Shown here: one piece after another, positions 5,515-13,736 of the stretch
Numbering within the stretch: position 1 is the stretch's first letter
Layout: the number at the start of each line of letters is the position of its first letter
Position numbers and translations under genes: made by a program
The notes under the pieces: model-generated
Database searches by the model: none
Told to the model about the DNA's origin: nothing
What the model saw: only the letters and a program-made list of their open reading frames with translations
DNA from: Pseudomonadota bacterium
GTDB taxonomy: Bacteria; Pseudomonadota; Alphaproteobacteria; Rhizobiales; Rhizobiaceae
Length of the DNA stretch: 22,700 bases
Reading direction: 5' to 3'
NCBI GenBank assembly: GCA_023387775.1
Contig: JAEWHN010000402.1
Location: 1 to 22,700, forward strand

Positions 5515-8360
5515 TGAATTCCGACCCACGCGTCGCCTTGTCCAATCCGGTTGCCGACGAGGTGCGCAAGACGACCTGTTACATGTGCGCCTGCCGCTGC
5601 GGCATCGACGTGCATCTGAAGGACGGCAAGATCCGCTACATCGAGGGCAACCGCGACCATCCGGTGAACCGCGGAGTGCTGTGCGCCAAGGGTTCGGCCG
5701 GCATCATGCAGCACTATGCGCCGGCGCGGCTGCGCGCGCCGTTGAAGCGCGTCGGCCCACGCGGCTCGGGGCAGTTCCAGGAAATTTCGTGGGAAGAGGC
5801 GCTGGCCACGGCCACTGAATGGTTGGCTCATGTGCGTCACACCGACCCCAAGAAGCTGGCCTTCTTCACCGGGCGCGACCAGTCGCAGTCGCTCACCGGC
5901 TTCTGGGCGCAGCAGTTCGGCACGCCCAACTATGCCGCCCATGGCGGCTTCTGCTCGGTCAACATGGCCGCCGCCGGCATTATGACGCTGGGCGGGGCCT
6001 TCTGGGAATTCGGCTCGCCCGACTGGGAGCGGACAAAGCTGTTCGTCATGTTCGGGGTCGCGGAAGACCACGATTCCAACCCGATCAAGATGGGCATCGG
6101 CAAGCTCAAGCAGCGCGGCGCGCGCTTCGTGTCGGTCAATCCTGTGCGCACCGGCTATTCGGCTGTCGCCGACAGCTGGATCGGCATCAGGCCGGGCACC
6201 GACGGGCTCTTGATCCTGTCGGTGGTCCACGAACTGCTCAAGGCCCGCAAGATCGATGTCGACTATCTCGTGCGCTATTCCAACGCCTCGTGGCTGGTGA
6301 TCGACGCGCCGGGCAGCGCCGAGCATGGCCTGTTTGCGCGCGACGGCGAGGGCAGGGTGCTGGTCTACGAGACCGTCACCGAGCGGCCGGTGCCGCTCGG
6401 CACGAAAGGCGCGCGGGCAGCACTCTCGGGCCGCTTCGAGCTTGGCGATGGCCGCTTTGCCATACCGGCCTTCCAGCTTCTCGCCGAAAAATACCTCGAC
6501 CCGAAATATTCGCCCGAAGCCGTTGCCGAGGAGACGGGCGTTTCGGCCGACGTCATCCGTGGCCTTGCCGCCGAGATCGCGCGCGTCGCATTCGACGAGG
6601 CGATCATCGTCGAACAGCCCTGGACCGACGTGAACGGCGAACGACACCCCTATTTCCTCGGGCGGCCGGTGGCGTTCCATGCGATGCGCGGCATCTCCGC
6701 CCATTCCAACGGGTTTCAGACGGCGCGGGCGCTGCACATGCTGCAGGTGCTGATCGGCGCGGTCGATTGCCCCGGAGCCTTTCGCTTCGAGCCGCCTTAT
6801 CCCAAGCCGATGACCGCGCACCCGACGCCGCACGGCAAGGCCGAGCACTTTGGGTCCGACAAGCCACTTGCTGGCCCCCATCTCGGCTTTCCGCGCGGCC
6901 CGGAAGACCTGCTTGTCGATGCGGAAGGCAAGGCCACGCGCATCGACAAGGCATTTTCGTGGGACGCGCCGATCTCCGCGCACGGCATGATGCACATGGT
7001 CATCGCCAATGCCCATGCCGGCGATCCGTACCCGATCGACGTTCTGTTCATGTACATGGCCAACATGGCCTGGAACTCGTCCATGAACACCGCCGGTACC
7101 ATGAAGATGCTGACGGACAAGGACCCGGCCACCGGCGAATACCGAATCCCGAAAATCATCTATTCCGACGCCTATTCATCGGAGATGGTCGCCTATGCCG
7201 ATCTGGTGCTGCCCGACACCACCTATCTGGAGCGCTACGACTGCATATCGCTGCTCGACCGGCCGATCTCGGAGCCGGACGCGGTGCAGGACGCCATTCG
7301 CTGGCCGGTGGTGGAGCCGGATCGCGACGTGCGCGCCTTCCAGACCGTGCTGCTCGATCTCGGCGCGCGGCTCAAGCTTCCGGGCTTTGCCGACAATCAC
7401 GGTCAGCCGCTCTACAAGGACTATGCCGACTACATCGTGCGCCATGAACGCCGGCCGGGCATCGGCCCGCTCGCCGGTTTCCGTGGCAGCGATGGCGACA
7501 AGACCGGGCGCGGCGCAGCCAATCAAGAGCAGCTGAAGCGCTATATCGAGAACGGCTCGTTCTTCTCGGCGCACATCCCGCTCGAAGCCCAGTTCATGAA
7601 GCACGCCAACCAGGCCTATCAGGACTTTGCCGTGCGCATGGGCTTTTTCGATACGCCGCAGCCGGTGACATTCCAGCTCTATCTGGAGCCGCTGCAAAAA
7701 TTCCGGCTCTCGGCGGAAGGCCTGCGTGAGCCGGTGGCGCCCGAAACGCACCGCGAGCGTATCCTGCAAGCCTTCGATCCTCTGCCGGACTGGTATCGTC
7801 CCTTCGAGGAGGCGCTGGTCGACCGCGAGACCTATCCCTACCACGCCATCACCCAGCGGCCGGCGGCGATGTACCATTCCTGGGGCTCGATGAACGCCTG
7901 GCTGCGCCAGATCCATACGAAAAACCCGCTCTATGTGCCGGGGCCGATCTGCGACGAGCTTGGCCTCGTCGACGGCGACTGGGTCTGGGTCACCTCGCAC
8001 CATGGCCGCATCAAGGTCGAGATCGCGCGCATGGAGGCGGTCAATTCGCGCACGATGTGGACCTGGAACGCCATCGGCAAGCGCGCCGGCGCCTGGGCGC
8101 TGGACCCGAACGCGCCGGAGGCGACCAAGGGCTTCCTCATGAACCATCTTATCAACGAGCTTCTGCCACCGCGTGGCGACGGCATGCGCTGGTCGAATTC
8201 CGATCCGATCACCGGTCAGGCGGCGTGGTACGACCTGCGCGTGCGCATCGAGAAGGCGGAGCCGGGCGAGGTCAGCGAGCCGCATTTCCCGACCATCGCG
8301 CAACCCGAGCCAGAGCCGCGTCCGGCCGTGCTGCGCTACGGACAGGAGTGGGCAAAATGA
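5514..8360 (+). CDS. soeA: Molybdopterin oxidoreductase catalytic subunit, probable sulfite:quinone oxidoreductase SoeA
   Basis: DMSO-reductase-family molybdoenzyme, 948 residues, with bis-MGD cofactor and one [4Fe-4S] cluster. The N-terminal cluster motif is C22-x2-C25-x3-C29 with C57 in VLCAKG; an extra Cys lies at 27. The likely molybdenum ligand is C147 in GGFCSVNM. The C-terminal cofactor-binding (molydop-binding) domain spans about 780-925. There is no twin-arginine signal: the protein starts MNSDPRVALSNP and reaches the cluster at residue 22, so it should stay in the cytoplasm. That, its length and the three-gene order catalytic - ferredoxin - DmsC-like anchor match SoeABC of Allochromatium and Roseobacter relatives, which oxidises sulfite to sulfate and passes electrons to quinone. 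Start: AGGAG at 5501-5505 fits the ATG at 5514; the in-frame GTG at 5508 is too close to it. A different cytoplasmic PsrA/PhsA-like reductase remains possible. Confidence 0.8.
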   Translation: MNSDPRVALSNPVADEVRKTTCYMCACRCGIDVHLKDGKIRYIEGNRDHPVNRGVLCAKGSAGIMQHYAPARLRAPLKRVGPRGSGQFQEISWEEALATATEWLAHVRHTDPKKLAFFTGRDQSQSLTGFWAQQFGTPNYAAHGGFCSVNMAAAGIMTLGGAFWEFGSPDWERTKLFVMFGVAEDHDSNPIKMGIGKLKQRGARFVSVNPVRTGYSAVADSWIGIRPGTDGLLILSVVHELLKARKIDVDYLVRYSNASWLVIDAPGSAEHGLFARDGEGRVLVYETVTERPVPLGTKGARAALSGRFELGDGRFAIPAFQLLAEKYLDPKYSPEAVAEETGVSADVIRGLAAEIARVAFDEAIIVEQPWTDVNGERHPYFLGRPVAFHAMRGISAHSNGFQTARALHMLQVLIGAVDCPGAFRFEPPYPKPMTAHPTPHGKAEHFGSDKPLAGPHLGFPRGPEDLLVDAEGKATRIDKAFSWDAPISAHGMMHMVIANAHAGDPYPIDVLFMYMANMAWNSSMNTAGTMKMLTDKDPATGEYRIPKIIYSDAYSSEMVAYADLVLPDTTYLERYDCISLLDRPISEPDAVQDAIRWPVVEPDRDVRAFQTVLLDLGARLKLPGFADNHGQPLYKDYADYIVRHERRPGIGPLAGFRGSDGDKTGRGAANQEQLKRYIENGSFFSAHIPLEAQFMKHANQAYQDFAVRMGFFDTPQPVTFQLYLEPLQKFRLSAEGLREPVAPETHRERILQAFDPLPDWYRPFEEALVDRETYPYHAITQRPAAMYHSWGSMNAWLRQIHTKNPLYVPGPICDELGLVDGDWVWVTSHHGRIKVEIARMEAVNSRTMWTWNAIGKRAGAWALDPNAPEATKGFLMNHLINELLPPRGDGMRWSNSDPITGQAAWYDLRVRIEKAEPGEVSEPHFPTIAQPEPEPRPAVLRYGQEWAK

Positions 8361-9124
8361 CCACGCTCCCCGCCCAGCCCACGCCAAAGAAACTCGGCCT
8401 CGTCATTGACCTCGACACCTGCGTCGGCTGCCATGCCTGCGTGGTGAGTTGCAAGGAATGGAACACCGGCGGCTATGGCTCGGCGCTGTCGGACCAAGAG
8501 CCTTACGGCGCGGACGTCTCCGGCGCCTGGCTCAACCGCGTGCACAGTTTCGAGGTCGTGCCGGACGGCGGCGAGGTCGTGGGCGAGGCGGGGCAGGCGC
8601 GCATCGTGCATTTCCCAAAGTCCTGCCTGCATTGCGAGGATGCGCCTTGCGTCACCGTGTGTCCGACGGGCGCGTCCTACAAGCGCTCTGCCGACGGCAT
8701 AGTGTTGGTGGACGAGGACAAGTGCATCGGCTGCGGGCTCTGCGCCTGGGCCTGCCCATATGGCGCGCGCGAGATGGACCTTGCCGCCGGCGTCATGAAG
8801 AAATGCACCCTTTGCATCGACCGCATCTACAACGAGACGCTTGAGGAGGAGGACCGCGTGCCGTCCTGTGTGCGCACTTGCCCGGCCAATGCCCGCCATT
8901 TCGGTGATCTCGCCGACCCGAACTCTGCTGTCTCGATTCTTGTCGCCCAACGCGGCGGAATGGACCTGATGCCGGAGCAGGGAACGAGGCCGGTCAACAA
9001 GTACCTGCCGCCGCGCCCGCGCAAGTCGCTGGCCGAGAGCGCGCATACGCTGCCGCTGGCTGAAAACACCGAGGGCGCAAAGGGCTTCTTTGCCTGGCTC
9101 GACGGCATGCTGGACAGAATCTGA
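8357..9124 (+). CDS. soeB: Four-cluster ferredoxin subunit, probable SoeB
   Basis: Electron-transfer subunit, 255 residues, of the DmsB/NrfC/PsrB type. Sixteen cysteines form four [4Fe-4S] sites: C22/25/28/32, C90/93/98/102, C123/126/129/133 and C150/153/171/175, the usual pattern for this family. No signal peptide is seen, which agrees with a cytoplasmic complex. It would carry electrons from the molybdenum subunit to the membrane anchor. The ATG overlaps the soeA stop (ATGA, 8357-8360) with AGGAG at 8344-8348 inside soeA, so the two are translationally coupled. The C-terminal extension after about residue 205 is Pro/Arg-rich (LPPRPRKS) and may contact the anchor. Confidence 0.87.
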   Translation: MTTLPAQPTPKKLGLVIDLDTCVGCHACVVSCKEWNTGGYGSALSDQEPYGADVSGAWLNRVHSFEVVPDGGEVVGEAGQARIVHFPKSCLHCEDAPCVTVCPTGASYKRSADGIVLVDEDKCIGCGLCAWACPYGAREMDLAAGVMKKCTLCIDRIYNETLEEEDRVPSCVRTCPANARHFGDLADPNSAVSILVAQRGGMDLMPEQGTRPVNKYLPPRPRKSLAESAHTLPLAENTEGAKGFFAWLDGMLDRI

Positions 9125-9128
9125 ACCG

Positions 9129-10052
9129 ATGCATCCCGCCTTTTCAATCATCATCTTCACGACATTTTCCGGCCTCGGCTACGGGCTAGCGGCGGTGCTT
9201 GGCCTCGGCCTGCTCGATCCGGCGGCAACGGCCACCAGATGGGCGCATGCGCTGGCGCTGGCACTGATCTCCGCAGGGCTCTTGTCCTCGACTGGCCATC
9301 TAGGCAACCCGCAACGCGCCTGGCGTGCGTTTTCGCAATGGCGCTCGAGTTGGCTGTCGCGCGAGGGCGTGATGGCAACCGTCACCTTCGTGCCGCTGCT
9401 TCTGTCGGCATGGGCTTGCGTGTTCGAGGGGCGCTACCTGCCGCTGCCGGGACTCGTCGGCACGGTGCTGTGCCTCGTCACCGTCTATTGCACGGCGATG
9501 ATCTACGCGTCGCTGAAATCGGTTCAGGCGTGGCACACGCGGCTGACGCCAGCCTGCTACCTGCTCTTTGCGGCCGCGGGCGGTTTTGTGCTTGCCTGCG
9601 TCTTCGCTTTCGCCGGCGGCGGAAACACGCTGATGCTGCCGCTTCTAGCGGTTTTACTTCTCATTGCCGCTTGGGCGACAAAACTGCGTTGGCGCCAGCG
9701 CATGAAAAGTATTGCTCCGTTGTCTACGCCCGAGAGCGCGACCGGCCTTGGCAATATCGGTCGCGTGCGCCTGTTCGAGCGGCCGCATGCGACGGAAAAC
9801 TATCTGACGCGCGAGATGGGATTTCGGGTCGCGCGCAAACATGCCGACAAGCTGTGGCGCATCGCGCTGCTGCTTGGCGGAATGGTCCCGGCGGTGCTGC
9901 TTCTGGCGCTCGTGATGCTCGCAGGCGAGGGGCCTTTGGCCACAGGCGTCGCCGCGCTCGCCGGTCTGGCGTTCGCAGGCGGCATTCTGGTCGAGCGATG
10001 GCTGTTCTTCGCCGAGGCCCGGCACGCGGTGATAAACTATTACGGCGGGTAA
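9129..10052 (+). CDS. soeC: Membrane anchor subunit of the DmsC family, probable SoeC
   Basis: Integral membrane quinone-interacting subunit, 307 residues. I count eight hydrophobic segments, starting at IIIFTTFSGLGYGLAAVLGL (about 7-27) and ending near GVAALAGLAFAGGILVERWL; this fits DmsC-type anchors. The family signature STGHLGNPQRAWRAF lies after the second helix. It lies four bases after soeB. The upstream in-frame start at 9090 would overlap soeB by 35 bases and adds no similarity, so the ATG at 9129 is chosen, although its Shine-Dalgarno is weak and expression probably relies on coupling. It should receive electrons from SoeB and reduce the quinone pool. Confidence 0.85.
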   Translation: MHPAFSIIIFTTFSGLGYGLAAVLGLGLLDPAATATRWAHALALALISAGLLSSTGHLGNPQRAWRAFSQWRSSWLSREGVMATVTFVPLLLSAWACVFEGRYLPLPGLVGTVLCLVTVYCTAMIYASLKSVQAWHTRLTPACYLLFAAAGGFVLACVFAFAGGGNTLMLPLLAVLLLIAAWATKLRWRQRMKSIAPLSTPESATGLGNIGRVRLFERPHATENYLTREMGFRVARKHADKLWRIALLLGGMVPAVLLLALVMLAGEGPLATGVAALAGLAFAGGILVERWLFFAEARHAVINYYGG

Positions 10053-10061
10053 GTTCCGCCG
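10043..10061. terminator. Small hairpin at the soeC stop between convergent genes
   Basis: CGGCGG (10043-10048) pairs with CCGCCG (10056-10061) across GTAAGTT, covering the soeC stop codon. It separates soeC from the convergent small gene ending at 10070. No T-run follows on either strand, so it is at best a weak or Rho-assisted end. Confidence 0.3.
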
Positions 10062-10069
10062 CAGTCCCC

Positions 10070-10237
10070 TTAACTATCTTCGTGTTGCCTGGAGTTGTGC
10101 TTGTCCAGCCGGGCAAGGCGTTCCACCAGCTTTCGGATGGCAAGCTTCTGGGCGTCTCGCTCGCTACGCCGCTGCAAACCCCATGGCGTCCACAGCGTGG
10201 CGCCTTGCCTGTCCACGGTTTCCGTCTGCTTGTTCAT
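10070..10237 (-). CDS. Small uncharacterised protein, 55 residues
   Basis: I do not recognise a family. The frame runs from ATG at 10237-10235 to TAA at 10072-10070. Start support is strong: AGGAGG (10243-10248 on the complementary strand) lies five bases before the ATG. The protein is charged, with Trp-rich start WTPWGLQRR and a likely amphipathic helix from about 24 to 46 (SERDAQKLAIRKLVERLARL); no Cys, no membrane segment, no signal peptide. It lies 64 bases downstream of lpxXL on the same strand and may be the last gene of the lipid A fatty acid operon or be separately transcribed. It converges with soeC. The perfect ribosome site and the coding-like third-position GC favour a real gene over a chance frame. 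Confidence 0.65.
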   Translation of the reverse strand: MNKQTETVDRQGATLWTPWGLQRRSERDAQKLAIRKLVERLARLDKHNSRQHEDS

Positions 10238-10301
10238 CGCCGCCTCCTCACGTCACGAAAAGTGGACGGTTGAAATCTGGCTTTATTGCGTCAGAGACGG
10301 C

Positions 10302-11279
10302 CTAATTTCCGGTAAGGGATTTCAGGCCCCGCCTGCGCCGGCCCTTGCTCAGCATCCAGCGCTTGTGGAACCACATCCACTGGCCGGGATGCTCCCGCAC
10401 CCAACGCTCGACAACGTCGTTCAGCAATTGCGCGGTTGCCGGCACGTCCACGCTGCCTTCGGCATCGCGCGGCAATTCCAGCTTGTCCTCGATCTCCAGC
10501 CGGTAGCGGTTGCCGGGCAGGCGTATGCAACGCGCCGGGTAGACGTCGCAGTCGTACTGGCGCACCAGCTTGGGCAGCAGCGGGCTGGTCTCGCAGGCGC
10601 GGCCGAAGAAGGTCGTGGGCGTGCCGTTGATGAACTTCTGATCGACCAGAACGCCGATGGTGCCGTTGTTGTCCAGGATGCGGGCGAGCGCGAAAGAGGC
10701 GCCGGCGCGCGAGGCCAGCAGGTCGCCCATGATCGCCCGGCGGGTCGAGAAGATATAATCGGCGATGTAGGGGTTGTTGGGTGGGCGGAACAGCGCCGTC
10801 ACCTTCATGCCGAAGGTCGCCCCGGCAATGGGCAGCAACTCGAAATTGCCGAGATGGCCGGTGAAGATGATGTGCGGCTTGTTTTCTGTTGCGATCTTCG
10901 CGAACAACTGCTCGCCCGAAACCTCCACGCGACCCGGCTTGTCGGCATAGGGGTCGTAGTCGAATATGGCGTCGAGGAAGATATATTCCGCAGCCAGCCG
11001 GGCCATATTGCCCCACATGTCGAGGGCGATGGCCTTGATCTCGTCCTCGCTTTTTTCGGGGTAGGCGTGGCGCAGATTGTCGAGCGCCACCTTGTGGCGG
11101 CCGACCAGCGGCCCGAGCCTGCGGGCGGTGCGGTCGGCGAAGTCCAGCGCGGTGTCCATGGGCAGGCGGCGCAACAGCGCCAGCAGCGCCTTGGCAAGCT
11201 GGGCCGTCAGCCAATACCGCGTCTGCGTGAGGCGCTGCGACAGGCGATAGAAAAGGCCTCTCACGGCCGTACCCCGCAT
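10302..11279 (-). CDS. lpxXL: Lipid A very-long-chain fatty acid acyltransferase LpxXL
   Basis: Inner-membrane acyltransferase of the LpxL/HtrB (LABLAT) family, 325 residues, that adds a secondary acyl chain to lipid A; in rhizobia LpxXL transfers the C28-type chain from AcpXL. The catalytic motif H-x4-E is present as H142-LGNF-E147 in TGHLGNFELL, and the conserved C-terminal element reads HPGQWMWFHKRW (about 297-308). The N-terminal segment LTAQLAKALLALLRRLP (about 24-40) is the membrane anchor typical of the family. The ATG at 11279 has GAGGG in the adjoining spacer and lies eight bases after the adh2XL stop. The same frame stays open upstream to 12005 only because it shadows adh2XL. Assignment to LpxXL rather than a general LpxL rests on the adjacent acpXL cluster. 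Confidence 0.88.
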   Translation of the reverse strand: MRGTAVRGLFYRLSQRLTQTRYWLTAQLAKALLALLRRLPMDTALDFADRTARRLGPLVGRHKVALDNLRHAYPEKSEDEIKAIALDMWGNMARLAAEYIFLDAIFDYDPYADKPGRVEVSGEQLFAKIATENKPHIIFTGHLGNFELLPIAGATFGMKVTALFRPPNNPYIADYIFSTRRAIMGDLLASRAGASFALARILDNNGTIGVLVDQKFINGTPTTFFGRACETSPLLPKLVRQYDCDVYPARCIRLPGNRYRLEIEDKLELPRDAEGSVDVPATAQLLNDVVERWVREHPGQWMWFHKRWMLSKGRRRRGLKSLTGN

Positions 11280-11287
11280 CTTGGCCC

Positions 11288-12316
11288 TCAACCGACGCGA
11301 AGGATGATCTTGCCGAACACGTCGCGGCCTTCCATGCGCTTGAGCGCCGCGTCGATGGAATTGAAATCGACCTCGGTGTCGATCACCGGGGCGACGAGGC
11401 CGGCGGCCATTTTCTGCATGGCGTTGGCCATGTTTTCCATGCGGCAGCCGAAGGAGCCGAGCAGCTTCAGCTGCTGCTGGAACAGCATCATCAGGTTCAC
11501 CTCGGTCGAGACGCCGGAGGTCGAGCCGCAGGTGACCAGCCGGCCGCCGCGCTTGAGGCTGAACATGGAGCCTGCCCAGGTGTCCTTGCCGACATGCTCG
11601 AACACCACGTCCACGCCCTTCTTCTTGGTCAGCTTTCGCACGACGCCCTCGAAGCGGTCCTCGCGATAATTGATGACGTGGTCGGCGCCCAGTGCCTTGG
11701 CCTTCTCGATCTTGTCGTTGGAGCCGACGGTGGTGATGACGGTGCAGCCCATCTTCTTGGCTAGCTGGATCGCGGCCGAGCCGATGCCCGAACCGCCGGC
11801 GTGGACCAGGATGGTCTCGCCGGGCTCGAGCTTGGCGTTGTCGAACAGCATGTGCTCGACGGTTCCGAAAGTCACGGGCGCGACCGCCGCGCCGATCTCG
11901 TCCACGCCGGGAGGGGCGGGCACCAGCAGGCGCGCCGGCAGATTGATCTTCTCTTGCGCGAAGCCGTCGAGATGGAAGCCGTGCACGCCCGAAACGTGCT
12001 CGCACAGATTGTCACGGCCTTCGCGGCAGGGACGGCAGAGGCCGCAGGTGCGCGCGCCATAGATGGAAACTAGCTGTCCCGGCGCCAGGCCGGTCACGCC
12101 GGGGCCCACCGCCTCGACCTCGCCGGAGGCCTCTGCGCCGACCGTGAGCGGCAGCTTGCGCTTGGCAAACGCCATGCCGCGCCAGCCCCAGACGTCGATG
12201 TGGTTCAGCGCCACGGCCTTGATGCGCAGCGTAACTTCGCCGAGCGCCGGTGCCGGCGGCTCGGGGATCTCCACCGTCTCGAGCTTGCGATCCTCGATGA
12301 GTTGCAGTGCGCGCAT
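11288..12316 (-). CDS. adh2XL: MDR-superfamily zinc-binding oxidoreductase Adh2XL
   Basis: Medium-chain dehydrogenase/reductase, 342 residues, of the lipid A long-chain fatty acid cluster. It has the GroES-like domain, then the nucleotide-binding motif HAGGSGIGSAAIQLAKKMG (about 172-190), consistent with NAD(P)H. Four cysteines C91, C94, C97 and C105 form the structural zinc lobe. The catalytic zinc ligands of alcohol dehydrogenases are missing: the Cys position is Asn (N38 in LNHID) and the GHE His is Ala (GAEASG, about 60-65). LNHxD is typical of quinone oxidoreductases and enoyl reductases, so an enoyl-reductase role in chain elongation fits better than alcohol oxidation; this is inference. 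Start: MRALQLIED at 12316 with GAAGGA nine bases before; an ATG eight codons earlier is in frame but leaves no good ribosome site. Confidence 0.85.
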   Translation of the reverse strand: MRALQLIEDRKLETVEIPEPPAPALGEVTLRIKAVALNHIDVWGWRGMAFAKRKLPLTVGAEASGEVEAVGPGVTGLAPGQLVSIYGARTCGLCRPCREGRDNLCEHVSGVHGFHLDGFAQEKINLPARLLVPAPPGVDEIGAAVAPVTFGTVEHMLFDNAKLEPGETILVHAGGSGIGSAAIQLAKKMGCTVITTVGSNDKIEKAKALGADHVINYREDRFEGVVRKLTKKKGVDVVFEHVGKDTWAGSMFSLKRGGRLVTCGSTSGVSTEVNLMMLFQQQLKLLGSFGCRMENMANAMQKMAAGLVAPVIDTEVDFNSIDAALKRMEGRDVFGKIILRVG

Positions 12317-12343
12317 CGGGCCTTTTCCTTCATGAAGCATGTT

Positions 12344-12368
12344 TCCGGATCGCCTCGCGGCGACCGGA
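12344..12368 (-). terminator. Hairpin between fabF1XL and adh2XL
   Basis: TCCGG-A-TCGCC (12344-12354) pairs with GGCGA-CCGGA (12359-12368) around TCGC, ten base pairs with one bulged A. It ends just before the adh2XL start region in the 136-base gap after fabF1XL. No T-run follows. It may set relative expression within the operon or be a processing site. Confidence 0.35.
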
Positions 12369-12452
12369 CAAATTCATGCGGCAAAACAAAACGGAGCGCG
12401 CGGCGGCCGGTCGGGTCGCTTCATCGCACTCCGGAACCATTTGAAGGGTCGA

Positions 12453-13724
12453 TTAGACCGGTTCCCGTGCCATGACAAGGCAGGTGTTCTGGCCGCCGAA
12501 GCCGAAGGAGTTGGAAAGCACGGTCGAAACCTGCGCCTCGCGCTTCTTGTTCGGCACCACGTCCAGCTCGATGGCCGGGTCGGGATTGTCGTAGTTGATG
12601 GTCGGCGGGATCACGCCTTCGCGCATCGTCATCAGCGAGAAGGCCGCCTCTATGGCACCCGCGGCCGACAGCGTGTGGCCGATCATCGACTTGTTGGACG
12701 AGATCGGCGTGGTGCGCATGCGCTCGCCGAACACGGTCGACAGCGACATATGCTCCATCTTGTCGTTTTCCGGCGTCGAGGTGCCGTGCGCATTGACATA
12801 GTCGATGCCGTCTTCGGCAAGACCGGCGTCGGCAAGTGCTGCCCTCACCGCGCCGATCGCGGGCGAGCCGTCCGGCTTGGAGCGGGTGCGGTGGAAGTCG
12901 TCGGACTTTTCGCCGCAGCCGCGCAGGATGCCTAGCACGGTGGCGCCGCGCGCCACAGCGCTTTCAAGTGACTCCAGCACCAGTGCTGCCGAGCCTTCGG
13001 CGAGGACAAAACCGTCACGATCCTTCGAGAACGGTTTTGAAGCCTTCTCGGGCACATCGTTCTGCGTCGACAGCGCCGAAAGCAGCGAGAAGCGAATCAG
13101 GGCCTCGGCAGTGGCCGAGCCATCGGCGCCGACCGACAGCGCCCGGTCGCATTCGCCGCGGCGGATCGCCTCGACGCCAAGCTGGATGGCCGTGGCGCCC
13201 GAAGCACAGGCGGTGGAAAGCGTGATCGGCAGGCCGCGCGTGCCGAATTCGTCGGCCAGGCGCGCGGCGATGGAGCCAAACTGCGAAGTCTCGAAAACGT
13301 CGAGGGTCGGCAGGTTGCGGGCGACCGTGAACAGGCGGTCGGTGGCGCTACCGTCCTTGCCGTCGAGGTAGAGGGCAAAGCGGTCATGCCAGTCGAGCTC
13401 GACGGGCGGAGAGGCGAGGAACAGCGGCCCGCCGAAATTTTCGGCATCCAGGCCGGCTTCCTCGATCGCCTCGCGGCCTGAGCGCTCGGCCAGCTCGAAG
13501 GTCAGCGCGCTGGCGCCCTTGTTGCTGGACGGCAGGAAATCGACCGTGCCGGCGATGGTGGTGTTGAGGTGTTCGACCGGAAAGCGCGTGATCTTGTGGA
13601 TGCCCGAGCGACCCGAGGTGAGGGCCGCCCAGTTGTCGGCCTTGCCGACGCCGAGCGAAGTGACGACGCCGATGCCGGTGACGGCGACGATGGGCCTGCC
13701 GAGATGGTCGTTGTACTTAGCCAT
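12453..13724 (-). CDS. fabF1XL: Beta-ketoacyl-ACP synthase FabF1XL (active ketosynthase)
   Basis: Condensing enzyme of the thiolase fold, 423 residues, FabF/KAS II type, joining malonyl-ACP to the growing acyl chain. All catalytic residues are present: C173 in STACASGATA, H313 in NAHGTSTPEND, K345 and H350 in NKSMIGHTLSAAG, with the C-terminal NSFGFGGQN loop (405-413). It lies in the order acpXL - fabF2XL - fabF1XL - adh2XL - lpxXL and is expected to elongate the AcpXL-bound chain toward C28. The stop of fabF2XL is 12 bases upstream of its start, so the two are almost certainly co-translated. The ribosome site is weak (CGGAACGC), in keeping with coupling. A second beta-ketoacyl synthase adjacent and lacking catalytic residues suggests that they act as a pair. 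Confidence 0.92.
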   Translation of the reverse strand: MAKYNDHLGRPIVAVTGIGVVTSLGVGKADNWAALTSGRSGIHKITRFPVEHLNTTIAGTVDFLPSSNKGASALTFELAERSGREAIEEAGLDAENFGGPLFLASPPVELDWHDRFALYLDGKDGSATDRLFTVARNLPTLDVFETSQFGSIAARLADEFGTRGLPITLSTACASGATAIQLGVEAIRRGECDRALSVGADGSATAEALIRFSLLSALSTQNDVPEKASKPFSKDRDGFVLAEGSAALVLESLESAVARGATVLGILRGCGEKSDDFHRTRSKPDGSPAIGAVRAALADAGLAEDGIDYVNAHGTSTPENDKMEHMSLSTVFGERMRTTPISSNKSMIGHTLSAAGAIEAAFSLMTMREGVIPPTINYDNPDPAIELDVVPNKKREAQVSTVLSNSFGFGGQNTCLVMAREPV

Positions 13725-13736
13725 GTGCGTTCCGGT

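Noticed and set aside
5118..7016. A 632-codon minus-strand frame opposite soeA
   Set aside because: Antisense to well-supported L,D-transpeptidase and soeA coding sequence, with no recognisable domain.
10302..12005. A 567-codon open frame covering lpxXL and most of adh2XL
   Set aside because: Only the part from 11279 downward has LpxL similarity; the rest is an Arg/Gly-rich out-of-frame reading of adh2XL, common in GC-rich DNA. Not a fusion protein.
12805..13371. Plus-strand Ser/Arg/Ala-rich frame opposite fabF1XL
   Set aside because: Low-complexity antisense shadow of a gene with intact catalytic motifs.
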